The notes under the pieces were generated by a model that was not told the origin of the DNA, searched no databases, and saw only the letters and a list, made by a program, of their open reading frames with translations. A stretch of 64,000 nucleotides of DNA from positions 799,508 through 863,507 of the forward strand of contig JAHBYI010000001.1 of assembly GCA_019636035.1 (NCBI GenBank), in the 5' to 3' direction. Origin of the DNA: Candidatus Paracaedibacteraceae bacterium (lineage in GTDB: Bacteria; Pseudomonadota; Alphaproteobacteria; Paracaedibacterales; Paracaedibacteraceae). This document shows positions 52,693-63,134 of the stretch, piece by piece (positions within the stretch are counted from its first letter, which is position 1; every line of letters begins with the position of its first letter). The position numbers were made by a program, and so were the translations under genes.

Positions 52693-53205
52693 ATGAGTAG
52701 CTTTGAGTTCAATAAAATTGCTGGTGCGGTTCTTTTTGCGCTGATTATTTCTATGTTTGGTAGTTTGCTCGGTGATGGTTTAATGCACCGAGATAAACTT
52801 GAGAAAAACATTATTGATATTGAGGTTGCTCCGACAGGGAGTGCTGAAGACGTTAAAAAAGAAATTGCACCGATTACGCCTCTTTTAGAAAAGGCGAATG
52901 CTGCGAATGGTGAAGCGATTGCCAAAAAGGTTTGTGCTCAGTGTCATATTTTTGCCAAAGGAGCCGGGGCATTACCAACAGGGCCTGATTTGTGGGCTGT
53001 TATTGGGCGTACACGGGGATCAACAGAGTTTGCTTATTCAAAGGCCATGAAAGAAAAAGGCGGTGCTTGGGATGAGGAAGAAATTAACAAGTTCTTGGTC
53101 AAACCGCGGGATTATTTGCCTGGGACGAAAATGTCCTTTGCCGGTTTGAAGAAGGACGAAGACCGTGCTGATTTGATTGCTTACCTTCGTACGTTGAAGG
53201 GGTAG
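52693..53205 (+). CDS. Membrane-anchored c-type cytochrome (CycM-like)
   Basis: 170 residues. An uncleaved N-terminal membrane helix (IAGAVLFALIISMFGSLLG) anchors a class I cytochrome c domain with haem site CAQCH (about residue 76) and the methionine ligand in GTKMSFAGLK. GPDLWAVIGR and ADLIAYLRTLKG are standard. In alphaproteobacteria this type carries electrons from the bc1 complex to cytochrome oxidase. It precedes yejA by only 3 bp. Confidence 0.93.
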   Translation: MSSFEFNKIAGAVLFALIISMFGSLLGDGLMHRDKLEKNIIDIEVAPTGSAEDVKKEIAPITPLLEKANAANGEAIAKKVCAQCHIFAKGAGALPTGPDLWAVIGRTRGSTEFAYSKAMKEKGGAWDEEEINKFLVKPRDYLPGTKMSFAGLKKDEDRADLIAYLRTLKG

Positions 53206-53208
53206 TTC

Positions 53209-55137
53209 TTGGCGTTGGTCAATTTTCTACAAGTCATTGTTTTTCTTTGTCTAGGCCTATCAGCAATTACTGTTGCGAAAGTGACCGTGTCAGCTCCTGT
53301 TTCCCAAACAACTGAGGGTTTTTCTGTATTCGATAAAAGAAAATATCCCGATGGATTTCATCATTTTGATTATGTGAATCCGAATGCCCCTAAGGGTGGG
53401 CGAGTCAATTTAAGTGCTGTTGGAACCTTTAACAGCTTGAACCCTTTTATCGTGCGTGGCGATTATCCTGCGGGGATTGGGTTAACGTTTTCTCTGTTGA
53501 TGACTGATGCCAAAGATCGTGCCGGGGAAAGTTATGCCTTTGTTGCTGAATTCATAGAAGTCGACCCCAAACGACGTTATGTTATTTTTCGCATTAATCC
53601 CAAGGCTCAGTTTGATGATGGCGTCAAGATTACAGCGGATACTGTCATTTGGTCTTTTAATACCTTAAAGGAAAAAGGCCAACCTATGTTCCGAACGTAT
53701 TATAAAAACGTCACAAAAGTCGAAAAAATTAACGCCCATACGGTTAAATTTTATCTCGATGATACCGATAACCCTGAACTTCCGTTGATTCTGGGGCAAG
53801 TTTATATTTTGCCAAAGCATTTTTATGACAAGCATCCCTTTGATCAAACGTCTCTGGTTATCCCACCAACAGCGGGTCCTTATCGCATAAAATCCATTGA
53901 TCCGGGGCGTAGTATTGTCTATGAGCGGGTAAAGAATTGGTGGGGAGAGTCTATTGCCAGCCAACGCGGTAAGAATAATTTTGATGAAATCCGTTATGAT
54001 TTTTACTTGGATCCCAATTCTCAATTCGAAGCTTTTAAGCGGGGGCGAATTGATATTCGTGGTGAATCTTCGATGAAGACCTGGCATACGGGGTATGATT
54101 TTCCTGCGGTCAGTCAAAAGGCTGCCATCAAAGAAGAGCTTCCTTATAAAACAACTCAGCCAACCTATGGATTTTTCTTTAATACGCGACATCCCATTTT
54201 CCAAGACCATCGAATTCGTGAGGCTTTGACAATCCTGTATAATTTTGACTGGGTTAATAAGAATGTTTTTTATGGTAGCTATACGCGAAACCTCAGTTAT
54301 TATGCTAATTCGTGTTTTGCGGCTAGGGAGCTTCCGTCAGAAGAAGAACTTACCGTTTTGAGTCCGTATCGTAACCAGTTAGATTCCCGCATTTTTGAGC
54401 AACCGTTTTCTTTGGGGGCTTTGAAAAAGAATATTGAAATCCGTAAAACTTTACACCGTGCGACTGAGCTTTTTAAAGAAGTGGGGTGGGTTATTGATAA
54501 GGGGACTATGCGTCAAGTTGGAACAGGTGTTCCCTTTGAATTTGAGATTTTAATTGATGACCAATCCAAGGAAAAATTATGTATTCCCTATGTGGAATTT
54601 TTGCAACGTCTGGGCGTAAAAGCAGTCATAAGATCTATTGATAAGGCATCGTATACACAGCGTGTTGAGTCCAAAAATTTTGATATGGTTCTGGAAGCAA
54701 TTCCGCAAAGTAATTCTTTGGGGAATGAACAGCGCGATTTTTTTGGATCAAGTCGTGCTGATGCGGTGGGGTCAAGAAATTTCGCAGGGATTAAAAATCC
54801 GATTGTTGATAGCCTGATTGAAACGTTAATTCAGTCCAATACCTATAATCAATTGTGTCATCGTGCTCGGGCTTTGGATCGGGTTCTCTTGTGGGGATTT
54901 TATATGATCCCTGCTTGGTCGAGTGGTACCCTTAAAGTGGTTTATTGGGATAAGTTTGGCCATCCAAAAGAGATCTCATTTTTTAATCCATTTGATATTC
55001 AGACCTGGTGGTACGACCCTGAAAAAGCTGCGGCTCTTGATCTTAAAATATCATCAGCACCCAAAGGTGGATTTTTTAGGTCGCTATGGGGTAAAGTTAA
55101 GCGAGTCTTCGGACATTCTGATGACAATGATATCTAA
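53209..55137 (+). CDS. yejA: Extracellular solute-binding protein of a Yej peptide ABC transporter
   Basis: 642 residues, a family 5 binding protein (periplasmic). TTG 53209 is preferred as start because AAGGGG sits 6 nt upstream, overlapping the cytochrome stop; a second TTG follows 6 bp later. A signal peptide (VIVFLCLGLSAITVAKV) is followed by YPDGFHHFDYVNPNAPKGG, the YejA hallmark, and TYGFFFNTRHPIFQDHRIRE in the core. It captures oligopeptides, including microcin C-like compounds in Escherichia coli. yejB starts one base after its stop. Confidence 0.93.
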   Translation: MALVNFLQVIVFLCLGLSAITVAKVTVSAPVSQTTEGFSVFDKRKYPDGFHHFDYVNPNAPKGGRVNLSAVGTFNSLNPFIVRGDYPAGIGLTFSLLMTDAKDRAGESYAFVAEFIEVDPKRRYVIFRINPKAQFDDGVKITADTVIWSFNTLKEKGQPMFRTYYKNVTKVEKINAHTVKFYLDDTDNPELPLILGQVYILPKHFYDKHPFDQTSLVIPPTAGPYRIKSIDPGRSIVYERVKNWWGESIASQRGKNNFDEIRYDFYLDPNSQFEAFKRGRIDIRGESSMKTWHTGYDFPAVSQKAAIKEELPYKTTQPTYGFFFNTRHPIFQDHRIREALTILYNFDWVNKNVFYGSYTRNLSYYANSCFAARELPSEEELTVLSPYRNQLDSRIFEQPFSLGALKKNIEIRKTLHRATELFKEVGWVIDKGTMRQVGTGVPFEFEILIDDQSKEKLCIPYVEFLQRLGVKAVIRSIDKASYTQRVESKNFDMVLEAIPQSNSLGNEQRDFFGSSRADAVGSRNFAGIKNPIVDSLIETLIQSNTYNQLCHRARALDRVLLWGFYMIPAWSSGTLKVVYWDKFGHPKEISFFNPFDIQTWWYDPEKAAALDLKISSAPKGGFFRSLWGKVKRVFGHSDDNDI

Positions 55138-56238
55138 GTGAGTTTTATGCCGTCCTATATTTTAAAACGTCTGTTGCTGGTTATTCCGACATTGTTTGGG
55201 ATTATGCTCATTAACTTTGCAATCATTCAATCTGCGCCTGGTGGTCCCATTGAGCAAATTATCTCGAAAGTTCGGGGGCAAGCTGGTGATGCGGAATCGC
55301 GGCTTGGGGGTGGTGATGGCGGGAGTCAGTTTGACAAGATGTCGGGGAATGAATCCCTTTACCGCGGTGCCCAAGGGATTGACCCTGAGTTTATCAAAGA
55401 GTTAGAAAAGCAATTTGGATTTGATAAACCGGCTCATGAGCGTTTTTTCAAAATGATTAAAGATTATATCCATTTGGATTTTGGTAAAAGCTATTTCCGG
55501 GACACACCTGTCTTAACGCTAATACAACAAAAACTCCCCGTGTCTATATCACTCGGGTTATGGACAACGTTGTTGATCTATCTCATTTCAATTCCACTGG
55601 GGATTCGTAAGGCTATTCGTGACGGTAGTCGATTTGATATGTGGACGAGTGCGGTTATTGTGGTTGGCTATGCGGTTCCAAGCTTTTTGTTCGCTTTATT
55701 TTTGATCCTGTTTTTTGCCGGGGGGAGTTATTTTACGTGGTTTCCCTTAAAAGGACTTGTATCCGATGGGTGGGAGACATTTAATTGGTTTCATAAAGCT
55801 ACGGATTATCTCTGGCATATGGTTTTGCCCGTAACGGCGATGGTTATTGGTGGTTTTGCCAAACTAACGCTGTTGACAAAAAACTCATTCCTTGAGGAAA
55901 TCAACAAGCAATACGTCATTACAGCACGTGCTAAGGGCGTGAGTGAACATGCTGTTCTTTATGCTCATGTTTTCCGAAATGCTATGCTTATCGTGATTGC
56001 CGGGTTCCCCGCAGCCTTTATCCACATCTTTTTTACATCATCCTTGTTGATTGAATTTTTGTTTTCCCTTGACGGATTGGGATATATGGGGTTTGAGGCC
56101 GCTTTGAGTCGAGATTATCCCTTAATGTTCGGGACGCTCTTCATCTATACATTGATTGGTATGGTCTTGCAGTTAATCGGGGATTTGACCTATATGCTGG
56201 TCGATCGCCGTATTGACCTTTCGGCAAGTCGGGGGTAA
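55138..56238 (+). CDS. yejB: Peptide ABC transporter permease YejB
   Basis: 366 residues with the DppB/OppB-type N terminus ([20 protein letters not shown]) and about six membrane helices. The EAA loop for contact with the ATPase is near [22 protein letters not shown] (about residues 259-280, shortened here). A Gly-rich extension at about 40-75 is typical for YejB. The start is GTG 55138 or ATG 55147. It forms the membrane channel with YejE. Confidence 0.95.
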   Translation: MSFMPSYILKRLLLVIPTLFGIMLINFAIIQSAPGGPIEQIISKVRGQAGDAESRLGGGDGGSQFDKMSGNESLYRGAQGIDPEFIKELEKQFGFDKPAHERFFKMIKDYIHLDFGKSYFRDTPVLTLIQQKLPVSISLGLWTTLLIYLISIPLGIRKAIRDGSRFDMWTSAVIVVGYAVPSFLFALFLILFFAGGSYFTWFPLKGLVSDGWETFNWFHKATDYLWHMVLPVTAMVIGGFAKLTLLTKNSFLEEINKQYVITARAKGVSEHAVLYAHVFRNAMLIVIAGFPAAFIHIFFTSSLLIEFLFSLDGLGYMGFEAALSRDYPLMFGTLFIYTLIGMVLQLIGDLTYMLVDRRIDLSASRG

Positions 56239-56243
56239 TAACA

Positions 56244-57272
56244 ATGACTCTAACACCACTGATGCAACGACGTCTTTCTCTCTTTAAAGCCAATAAACGC
56301 GGTTATGTTTCGCTCTTTATTTTTGCGTTTATTTTTGTTGTGACTACCTGTGCTGAGTTTATTGCCAATGATAAACCCTTGATTGTTTATTTTGATGGTG
56401 GGGTGTATAGCCCTGTTTTCAAAGCATATCCCGAAACTTTTTGGGGGGGGACGTTTGAGACTGAGGCTGATTACCGTGATCCCGTGGTGCAAGATCTGAT
56501 TAAGCAAAAGGGGTGGTATGTTTTTCCACCGATACCCTATAGCTATAATACGGTGAATTATAATCTGGATGCGCCGGCACCATCCCGCCCAACGGCCGAT
56601 AATTGGCTGGGAACCGATGATCAAGGGCGTGATCTGTTAACACGGTTGATTTATGGAACGCGCATCTCTATTTGGTTTGGATTGATCCTAACAGTGTTTG
56701 CAATGTTAATTGGCATAACGATTGGGGGTATACAGGGGTATTTTGGCGGAAAGGTTGACTTATATGTCCAGCGTTTTATTGAAATCTGGGCGGGGTTACC
56801 GATCTTGTATTTGTTGATGATTTTATCAAGTATGGTTCAGCCCAGTTTTTGGTGGTTACTTGGAATTATGTTGTTATTTGGGTGGATGAATCTTGTTGCT
56901 GTTGTTCGGGCTGAGTTTTTCAGAACGCGGTCTTTGGATTACGTGCGCGCTGCTGAGTCTTTGGGGGTATCAACCTTTAATATTATGCGGCGTCATATCC
57001 TGCCTAATGCGATGGTTGCAACGATAACCTATTTGCCCTTTATCATTAATGCTTCTATTACAACCTTAACATCATTGGATTTTCTCGGGTTTGGTTTGCC
57101 GCCGGGATCTCCTTCTCTGGGTGAATTAATCACGCAAGCGAAAAATAATGTGCATGCAACGTGGTTGGTTATGGCAGGATTCACGTCACTGGCTGTGATC
57201 TTGAGTCTTTTGGTCTTTATTGGTGAGGCTGTTCGTGATGCCTTTGATCCCCGAAAGGCGGTAGCAAAATGA
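56244..57272 (+). CDS. yejE: Peptide ABC transporter permease YejE
   Basis: 342 residues of the DppC/OppC type. A short cytoplasmic N terminus is followed by the first helix (YVSLFIFAFIFVVTTCAEFI), a periplasmic loop with YNLDAPAPSRPTADNWLGTD and the GRDLLTRLIYGTRIS motif that marks this permease group. The EAA loop is YVRAAESLGVSTFNIMRRHI. It overlaps yejF by 4 bp. Confidence 0.95.
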   Translation: MTLTPLMQRRLSLFKANKRGYVSLFIFAFIFVVTTCAEFIANDKPLIVYFDGGVYSPVFKAYPETFWGGTFETEADYRDPVVQDLIKQKGWYVFPPIPYSYNTVNYNLDAPAPSRPTADNWLGTDDQGRDLLTRLIYGTRISIWFGLILTVFAMLIGITIGGIQGYFGGKVDLYVQRFIEIWAGLPILYLLMILSSMVQPSFWWLLGIMLLFGWMNLVAVVRAEFFRTRSLDYVRAAESLGVSTFNIMRRHILPNAMVATITYLPFIINASITTLTSLDFLGFGLPPGSPSLGELITQAKNNVHATWLVMAGFTSLAVILSLLVFIGEAVRDAFDPRKAVAK

Positions 57273-58855
57273 CATTGTTGCAGGTTAAGAATCTGAGTGT
57301 ACGTTTTAGCCCTCAGGGATCGGATACAGTGGATGTTGTTAACTCTATTTCTTTTGATCTGGAACGAGGGCAGACTCTGGCTTTGGTTGGTGAAAGCGGT
57401 TCGGGGAAATCGATTTCCGCGTTATCTATTATGGGATTGTTGCCGTATCCGGTTGCAAGTCATCCAACGGGATCTATTCGGTTTGAAGGAGAAGAACTTT
57501 TGAATCGGGGTGAGGATTTCCTTAGAGTCTATCGCGGTAATAAGATTGGTATGATTTTCCAAGAACCGATGACGGCACTTAATCCCCTGCATACGATTGA
57601 ACGTCAAATAGCAGAACCATTGTTGATTCACAAAAACATGATGCCACAGCAAGCACGGCAACGGGTTTTGGAACTTCTGGAATTGGTTGGCTTTCGTGAT
57701 GGTCACAAGCGGTTAGATGCTTATCCGCATCAATTATCCGGGGGGCAACGTCAACGGGTGATGATCGCTATGGCTTTGGCTTGTGAACCGGAATTGTTGA
57801 TTGCAGATGAGCCAACGACGGCTTTGGATGTGACAATTCAGGCAGGGATTATTGATTTGATTAAATCCCTGCAAAAACAGTTTAACATGGGATTACTTCT
57901 TATCAGTCATGACCTCAATATGGTTAAGAAAATCGCTGATCGGATTGCTGTGATGAAGGATGGAGAATTGGTTGAGCAGGGTACCTGTTCTGATGTTTTT
58001 ACAAAACCGAGCCATCCTTATACCCAGGCCTTGATTGCAGCAGAACCGCATGGATCTCCGCTGACTCAACCGAGCCAAGAGGTTGTTATTGAGGCAAAAG
58101 ATCTAGCCGTTCATTTTGAGCGCAAGCCAGATTGGTTTTGGCAAAAACCCGAAGTTTTTAAAGCTGTTGATGGTGTCGATTTAACGCTTCATAAGGGGGA
58201 GACTCTTGGTATCGTCGGCGAAAGTGGCAGTGGTAAAAGTACTCTTGCCTATGGTTTGTTGCGACTTGTTCAAAGCCAGGGACGTATTCTTTATGCAGGG
58301 AATGCAATTGATCATTTATCGGTCAAGCAAATGCGATCGATGCGCAAGCAACTCCAGATTATTTTCCAAGATCCTTTTAGCTCCTTGAATCCACGTTTTT
58401 CTATTCAACAAATTATCGGCGAAGGGCTTGAAGTTCATACATCCTTGACGCCAGAGGCAATTGAATCGGCAGTGATTCAGATCTTGAAAGAAGTAGGTTT
58501 GCCGGAAGAGGCTCGTCATCGCTATCCTCATGAATTTTCAGGAGGGCAACGCCAACGTATTTGTATCGCCCGTGCCTTGGTTCTAAGGCCGGATGTTTTG
58601 GTTTTAGATGAGCCAACGTCCGCTCTCGATCGATCAATCCAAGCAGAAGTGATTGATTTATTACGTCAGTTGCAGAAAAAATATACGTTGTCTTACCTGT
58701 TTATCAGCCACGATTTGAAAGTTGTGAAAGCCATGAGTCACCGCATTATGGTGATGCAAGATGGCAAAGTTGTTGAGCAGGGGGATACGGATCAGATTGT
58801 CTATCATGCCCAATCTGACTATGCCCAGAAATTAATGCGGGCTGCTTTTGGGTAA
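57269..58855 (+). CDS. yejF: Peptide ABC transporter ATPase YejF (fused double cassette)
   Basis: 528 residues with two OppD/OppF-type ATPase halves in one chain. Half 1: Walker A GESGSGKS (about residue 38), LSGGQRQRVMIAMAL, LLIADEPTTALD. Half 2: GESGSGKST (about 317), FSGGQRQRICIARAL, VLVLDEPTSALD. The oligopeptide-specific C-terminal extensions (SHPYTQALI) follow half 1. It energises uptake through YejB and YejE. It is convergent with the cellulose-synthase-like gene 32 bp away. Confidence 0.96.
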   Translation: MTLLQVKNLSVRFSPQGSDTVDVVNSISFDLERGQTLALVGESGSGKSISALSIMGLLPYPVASHPTGSIRFEGEELLNRGEDFLRVYRGNKIGMIFQEPMTALNPLHTIERQIAEPLLIHKNMMPQQARQRVLELLELVGFRDGHKRLDAYPHQLSGGQRQRVMIAMALACEPELLIADEPTTALDVTIQAGIIDLIKSLQKQFNMGLLLISHDLNMVKKIADRIAVMKDGELVEQGTCSDVFTKPSHPYTQALIAAEPHGSPLTQPSQEVVIEAKDLAVHFERKPDWFWQKPEVFKAVDGVDLTLHKGETLGIVGESGSGKSTLAYGLLRLVQSQGRILYAGNAIDHLSVKQMRSMRKQLQIIFQDPFSSLNPRFSIQQIIGEGLEVHTSLTPEAIESAVIQILKEVGLPEEARHRYPHEFSGGQRQRICIARALVLRPDVLVLDEPTSALDRSIQAEVIDLLRQLQKKYTLSYLFISHDLKVVKAMSHRIMVMQDGKVVEQGDTDQIVYHAQSDYAQKLMRAAFG

Positions 58856-58887
58856 GAAGGTAAAAGGAATGAATGAAGGTTGCTTCC

Positions 58888-60894
58888 CTATTTCTTAAAA
58901 TGTTTTTTGAAGTGGTCGTGATTTCCTGAAATTCGTTTCCAGATACTTGAAAAAAAGGAGTCTGTACTTCCTGTTTGCCACAGATTTTTATATTTTCCGG
59001 TGTAAATATGTTGGATCAGGTTTTCACGAATGTCCGGATCCGGATGATCAAAGGCAACGTGAATGTGATCCTTGATGCGATTAACAACATGGCTAGGGTA
59101 GTCTTTAAAGTGGTCAAAGCTAACGTAAACACTGTCCCCTGTTGTTAAGTCTTCTGAGTTTGGAATAATGACTTGTGTTCCTGTGACGGAAAGATCAATC
59201 ATATGACCGGCGATATGTTTGTGTTCTAAATCAAAACGTACATTAATAGGCATGTTGACATCAAAACGCTCTTCGACTCGGTAGCGTGGACGTTCTATAC
59301 TCATCATTGCCATAAAAATAAAAATGGCGATATTCATAAAAGCCCATGCCACAGAAACAGGGAAGAACCCTTCTTGTGAGACAACTTGGAATTGAGGGAG
59401 AGAGTTTATAATGATGCCGATAATTGTCAGGGCTAAGAGCGTTAATGTTATGTGAAGGGATATGGGGTGATACTGGCGTTGCTTGCTTGCTGCCCCTTTT
59501 GGTGTGACTCTGAAAGGGGTTCCGTAGGGATGAATAAGAGAATGCAGAACGGTTGGGAGCATATTAATTGCTGCAACATTTTCATAGGCTGTTGTGAAAA
59601 TCGGAATCCATCGCCAAGGCCCTAGCCACATGGTTGCTAAATAAGATGCTGCAAAGACGGGGAGTTGGTAGCGAATGATATCAACATAACTTCCAACAAT
59701 AAAAGGGGGTGCATCAAAGAAAAAATACATGAGCGGAACAATAAGAATCATCAGCCGAATAATGGGATGGATAACCCAGTGAAGGGGCAAGAAGAATATT
59801 TTTTTGAGGAAGGATAGCTTGGGATTAAAAATCCCATGTTCAGCATAGAGAAGTTGAACACCACCGCGTGCCCAGCGTTGCCGTTGGATAGCATACGCAT
59901 CAATTGATTCGGTTGCAAGTCCGTGGCTCAAAGGTTCATTTAAATAACGGGTTATATACCCTTTAGTTAACAATTTTACCGACAATAAAATATCTTCTGT
60001 GATCGAATCAAAGGACAAGGCCCCGTGGTGGAGCATCAGTTTGCGTCGCCCAATGGCAGCCGTCCCACAGAAGAAGGCAACGTCCCAAGCATCTCTGCTG
60101 GGCATAATAATGTCATAAAAGAGGCGTTGATCATCCGGGATGTGATTATATAATCCCATGTTGGTCTGAACAAAATCATGGTTGAAAAATGTGTGCGGTG
60201 TTTGCACGATGGCAACTTTGGGGTCAAAGAAAAAGCCGATTGTTCTAAAGAGGAAATTACGGTGCATAACAAAATCTGCATCGCAAAAAGCAACAAGATC
60301 ACCATTAGTCAAAGGGAGTGCATGATTGATATTGCCGGCTTTTGCACCGATATTGTTGGGGCGTGTGATGTATCCGATATTTTTGGCTTCACAGTATTCT
60401 TTTAACCAGTTACGTTTTCCGTCATCGAGAACATAAATATTGACCCTATCTTTGGGCCAGTCAACGTAAAGAGCCCCAAGAATAGTTCTTTCTAGAACGT
60501 CTAGTCCTTCATTGTAGGTGGGAATATATATATCAACGAGTGGTAATTGTTCAGGTTTAACTTGGCGTAACTTTTCTTCACCCGTATCGGCAATTGGTTT
60601 ATTGTCACGGTATCGACTCATCAAGAGCATAAAAATACTGTTCTCAATCCAGCCTAGAAACTCAATTGAAAAACAAAACCAAACCCAAAATCCATAGAGG
60701 GAATTACTATCAACAGGCAGGACGGTAAAGATAATACGCCAGCCTAAGTAATAGCTACTAATAGCGATGACTGTACCTAAAACAACACGACGCCACAGCA
60801 TTGATGTGTTGGGGAGAAGCGGGAGGAAAACTAAAAACCCAAGGGTTACAATTAAAAAGAATTGAAAGAGGTCGATGTAAGACTCTAACACCAT
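58888..60894 (-). CDS. Cellulose-synthase-like glycosyltransferase with PilZ domain
   Basis: 668 residues. Membrane helices flank a GT2 domain with IYIPTYNEGLDVLERTI, the DxD motif VAFCDADFV, the catalytic TED in SITEDILLSV and QRQRWARGG (the QxxRW motif). A C-terminal PilZ domain (about 560-640) has both c-di-GMP contacts, RPRYR and DLSVTG. The protein should polymerise a beta-linked polysaccharide across the inner membrane when c-di-GMP is high. Sequence cannot separate cellulose from another glucan or mannan. An HlyD-like gene lies 3 bp upstream; BcsB, BcsC and BcsZ are absent from the window. Confidence 0.9.
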   Translation of the reverse strand: MVLESYIDLFQFFLIVTLGFLVFLPLLPNTSMLWRRVVLGTVIAISSYYLGWRIIFTVLPVDSNSLYGFWVWFCFSIEFLGWIENSIFMLLMSRYRDNKPIADTGEEKLRQVKPEQLPLVDIYIPTYNEGLDVLERTILGALYVDWPKDRVNIYVLDDGKRNWLKEYCEAKNIGYITRPNNIGAKAGNINHALPLTNGDLVAFCDADFVMHRNFLFRTIGFFFDPKVAIVQTPHTFFNHDFVQTNMGLYNHIPDDQRLFYDIIMPSRDAWDVAFFCGTAAIGRRKLMLHHGALSFDSITEDILLSVKLLTKGYITRYLNEPLSHGLATESIDAYAIQRQRWARGGVQLLYAEHGIFNPKLSFLKKIFFLPLHWVIHPIIRLMILIVPLMYFFFDAPPFIVGSYVDIIRYQLPVFAASYLATMWLGPWRWIPIFTTAYENVAAINMLPTVLHSLIHPYGTPFRVTPKGAASKQRQYHPISLHITLTLLALTIIGIIINSLPQFQVVSQEGFFPVSVAWAFMNIAIFIFMAMMSIERPRYRVEERFDVNMPINVRFDLEHKHIAGHMIDLSVTGTQVIIPNSEDLTTGDSVYVSFDHFKDYPSHVVNRIKDHIHVAFDHPDPDIRENLIQHIYTGKYKNLWQTGSTDSFFSSIWKRISGNHDHFKKHFKK

Positions 60895-60897
60895 AAC

Positions 60898-62088
60898 TTA
60901 TAATCCTTGGAAGCGAACTTGTCCGGTTCGCCCGACATGACAGAAATCTCCGGGGACTTGTTTCAGCGAGTCTTCCTTGAACTTGACAAGCACCTGAATT
61001 TCGCGTTGCCGTTGAACATTGGGTAGACCAACCATCAGACCTGAGACGCGTGGGTCAATTGATCCTCCACGGACATAGGAGATCTCCCCCTCGACTTCGG
61101 ACGATGAGCCATTGAGTTTAATATAAGCTTTTTGGCCTGGTTTTATTTTCTCAAAAAGTCGTTCAGGGAGAGCGACATCGACAAAAACATTGGAGCAATC
61201 CAAAAGTTCCATAATCGGGGTGTTTTGTTCAACGAAAGTCCCTTTGGCACTAAAGAGTCGCCAAACCGCGCCGTTAACAGGGGAGTCAACTTTTCTGTTC
61301 GCTAAGAGTGCTATGCGATCTCCTTCTGCTTTGCGAACATCCTCAATATTCTTGAGTTTGACTTTGTATTCGTCAATTCGAGAGGAAATATCATTGATTT
61401 TCATCTGAATATCATCCATTTTTTGTTTCTGTCCCGGATAGTCAGATCGTCCGTCTGCATTAACACTAATGCCTTGGCGTAAGGCATCAATTTGGGATAG
61501 ATAGGTGCGGATGTCATTCTCATCTTGATCGACAGCCTCTTGGGCTTCTTGGTAGCGCGATTTGGATGTATCATATTCAGATCGAGAGGCAAATCCGCGT
61601 CCCGCTAAATCTTTTTTACGATTATAGTCACGCCATGCCATATCAAGAGATGCCAACGACTGTTGTTGACGATCTTCGGTTCGATGGAGGGTTAAAATCG
61701 TTCGTTGTTCCATTGAATCCAGATATGTTTGCCAACTTTTTGACAATTCATCAAACAGTTCTTTATTCTTTGTGATTTCTGTTTCTGAAGCAGTGATCCG
61801 TTCTTTATAGTATTTCTGATCAATGGAGAGTTGTTCTAGTTTGACCTTGTCAACAGTTGGATTGAAGAATGAAGCAATGGCTTCACCTTTTTTTACTTCT
61901 TGGCCAAAAAGGGGCAGATCAAATGTTATTTCACCAGGAATTGGCGCAACGATCTGAACAGTTCGAGCACTGACGGCAGCGTTGATGCTGTAAGTGTAAA
62001 ACAAACGAGGCATGTAAACAAAGAGGAGTAACCCTAACAAAAATGCTGCTAGGATAAGGCGTGTTATTTGCCCGCGTGATAAGTCCAT
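60898..62088 (-). CDS. HlyD-family membrane-fusion protein paired with the glycosyltransferase
   Basis: 396 residues. One N-terminal membrane helix (LILAAFLLGLLLFVYMP) is followed by a biotinyl-lipoyl-like half-motif (ARTVQIVAPIPGEITFDLPL), a long coiled coil (about 95-250), the second lipoyl half (RKVDSPVNGAVWRLFSAKG) and a beta-barrel segment. The family bridges inner and outer membrane in export systems. With the synthase gene 3 bp downstream, it probably guides the polymer through the periplasm, in the manner proposed for Alg44-like proteins, though it has no PilZ domain itself. Confidence 0.86.
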   Translation of the reverse strand: MDLSRGQITRLILAAFLLGLLLFVYMPRLFYTYSINAAVSARTVQIVAPIPGEITFDLPLFGQEVKKGEAIASFFNPTVDKVKLEQLSIDQKYYKERITASETEITKNKELFDELSKSWQTYLDSMEQRTILTLHRTEDRQQQSLASLDMAWRDYNRKKDLAGRGFASRSEYDTSKSRYQEAQEAVDQDENDIRTYLSQIDALRQGISVNADGRSDYPGQKQKMDDIQMKINDISSRIDEYKVKLKNIEDVRKAEGDRIALLANRKVDSPVNGAVWRLFSAKGTFVEQNTPIMELLDCSNVFVDVALPERLFEKIKPGQKAYIKLNGSSSEVEGEISYVRGGSIDPRVSGLMVGLPNVQRQREIQVLVKFKEDSLKQVPGDFCHVGRTGQVRFQGL

Positions 62089-62173
62089 TTCAAAAACTCA
62101 GAATTCAACTATTCTTAGATTCATTATTTAGTATAATATGTTAATTAGTGATTAATTTTAGATAGCAAAATGA

Positions 62174-63094
62174 ATGACTTATAATTTTTCTAGCTTGATT
62201 GATAATCGCCGTGAGTTGGCAAAATTAATCTCATTATTAGAATCGGAAGCTGAGGCTGATCGATTGCAGGCGGATAATCTTGTTGATGAGATGCTTGCAT
62301 CGCCTATTCGGGGGCGAGTTATTGTGATTACAGGAATGCCGGGGGCTGGGAAATCAACCTTCATTAACCGGTTTGGCACTCACTTAGCCGATCAAGGTCA
62401 GAAGATCGCTGTATTAGCCATTGATCCATCCTCACAGCTGACGTTGGGGGCAATTATGGGGGATAAAACTCGGATGACGGATCTTGCTCGCCATCCCAAT
62501 GTGTTCATCCGACCTAGTCCTTCGGGAGCCGGCTACCTTGGGGGTGTTTCTCCAAAAACAGAAGATGTTATCATTTTGCTCAAGGCTGTGGGCTTTGACA
62601 CCATTTTTATTGAAACGATCGGTGTTGGTCAAAATGAGAATGATGCGTGTTTATTTGCAGATTATGTCATGATGATTATTCCTCCGGCAACAGGGGACGA
62701 AATCCAAGCTGTTAAGCGGGGCAACATTGAGTTTATTGATTGTGTCTTGATTAATAAACATGATGGCGATACGCGGCAGAGTGCTGAGGCAACAGCTCAT
62801 GCTTATCGGTCGAGTTTGCGGGAAGATAAACTTGTCCTCTTAGTTTCGAGCCTTGAGGGGACAGGGTTTGGTGCCGTTGGTGATATCGTACAACAAGTCC
62901 AACCCAAAGCACATGATCCCGCCGTTTTATTGGCGTATCGGTTAGAGCGTTCTCTTTTTGCAGAGCTTTTAGCCATACCGGACGTTCACGCTCTTTTTAA
63001 TGAGGTTTTGCTCTCATCCGGGTCAAGTCGAGGGCGGTCGAGATTATTTTTGAATACCTTAAAGAAGTTATTGACGAAAGAGGCTGGAATATAG
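62174..63094 (+). CDS. meaB: MeaB/ArgK-type G3E GTPase
   Basis: 306 residues. Walker A GMPGAGKST is near residues 54-62, followed by VLAIDPSSQLTLGAIMGDKT and RMTDLARHPNVFIRPSPSGA, which are signatures of MeaB. The switch region is FIETIGVGQNE and the guanine motif NKHD. MeaB loads and protects the cobalamin cofactor of methylmalonyl-CoA mutase or related mutases. No mutase gene is in view, so the partner lies elsewhere. Confidence 0.93.
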   Translation: MTYNFSSLIDNRRELAKLISLLESEAEADRLQADNLVDEMLASPIRGRVIVITGMPGAGKSTFINRFGTHLADQGQKIAVLAIDPSSQLTLGAIMGDKTRMTDLARHPNVFIRPSPSGAGYLGGVSPKTEDVIILLKAVGFDTIFIETIGVGQNENDACLFADYVMMIIPPATGDEIQAVKRGNIEFIDCVLINKHDGDTRQSAEATAHAYRSSLREDKLVLLVSSLEGTGFGAVGDIVQQVQPKAHDPAVLLAYRLERSLFAELLAIPDVHALFNEVLLSSGSSRGRSRLFLNTLKKLLTKEAGI

Positions 63095-63134
63095 TACATA
63101 TGTACCAAGTAATTTATTTTTATGGAGTATGACC

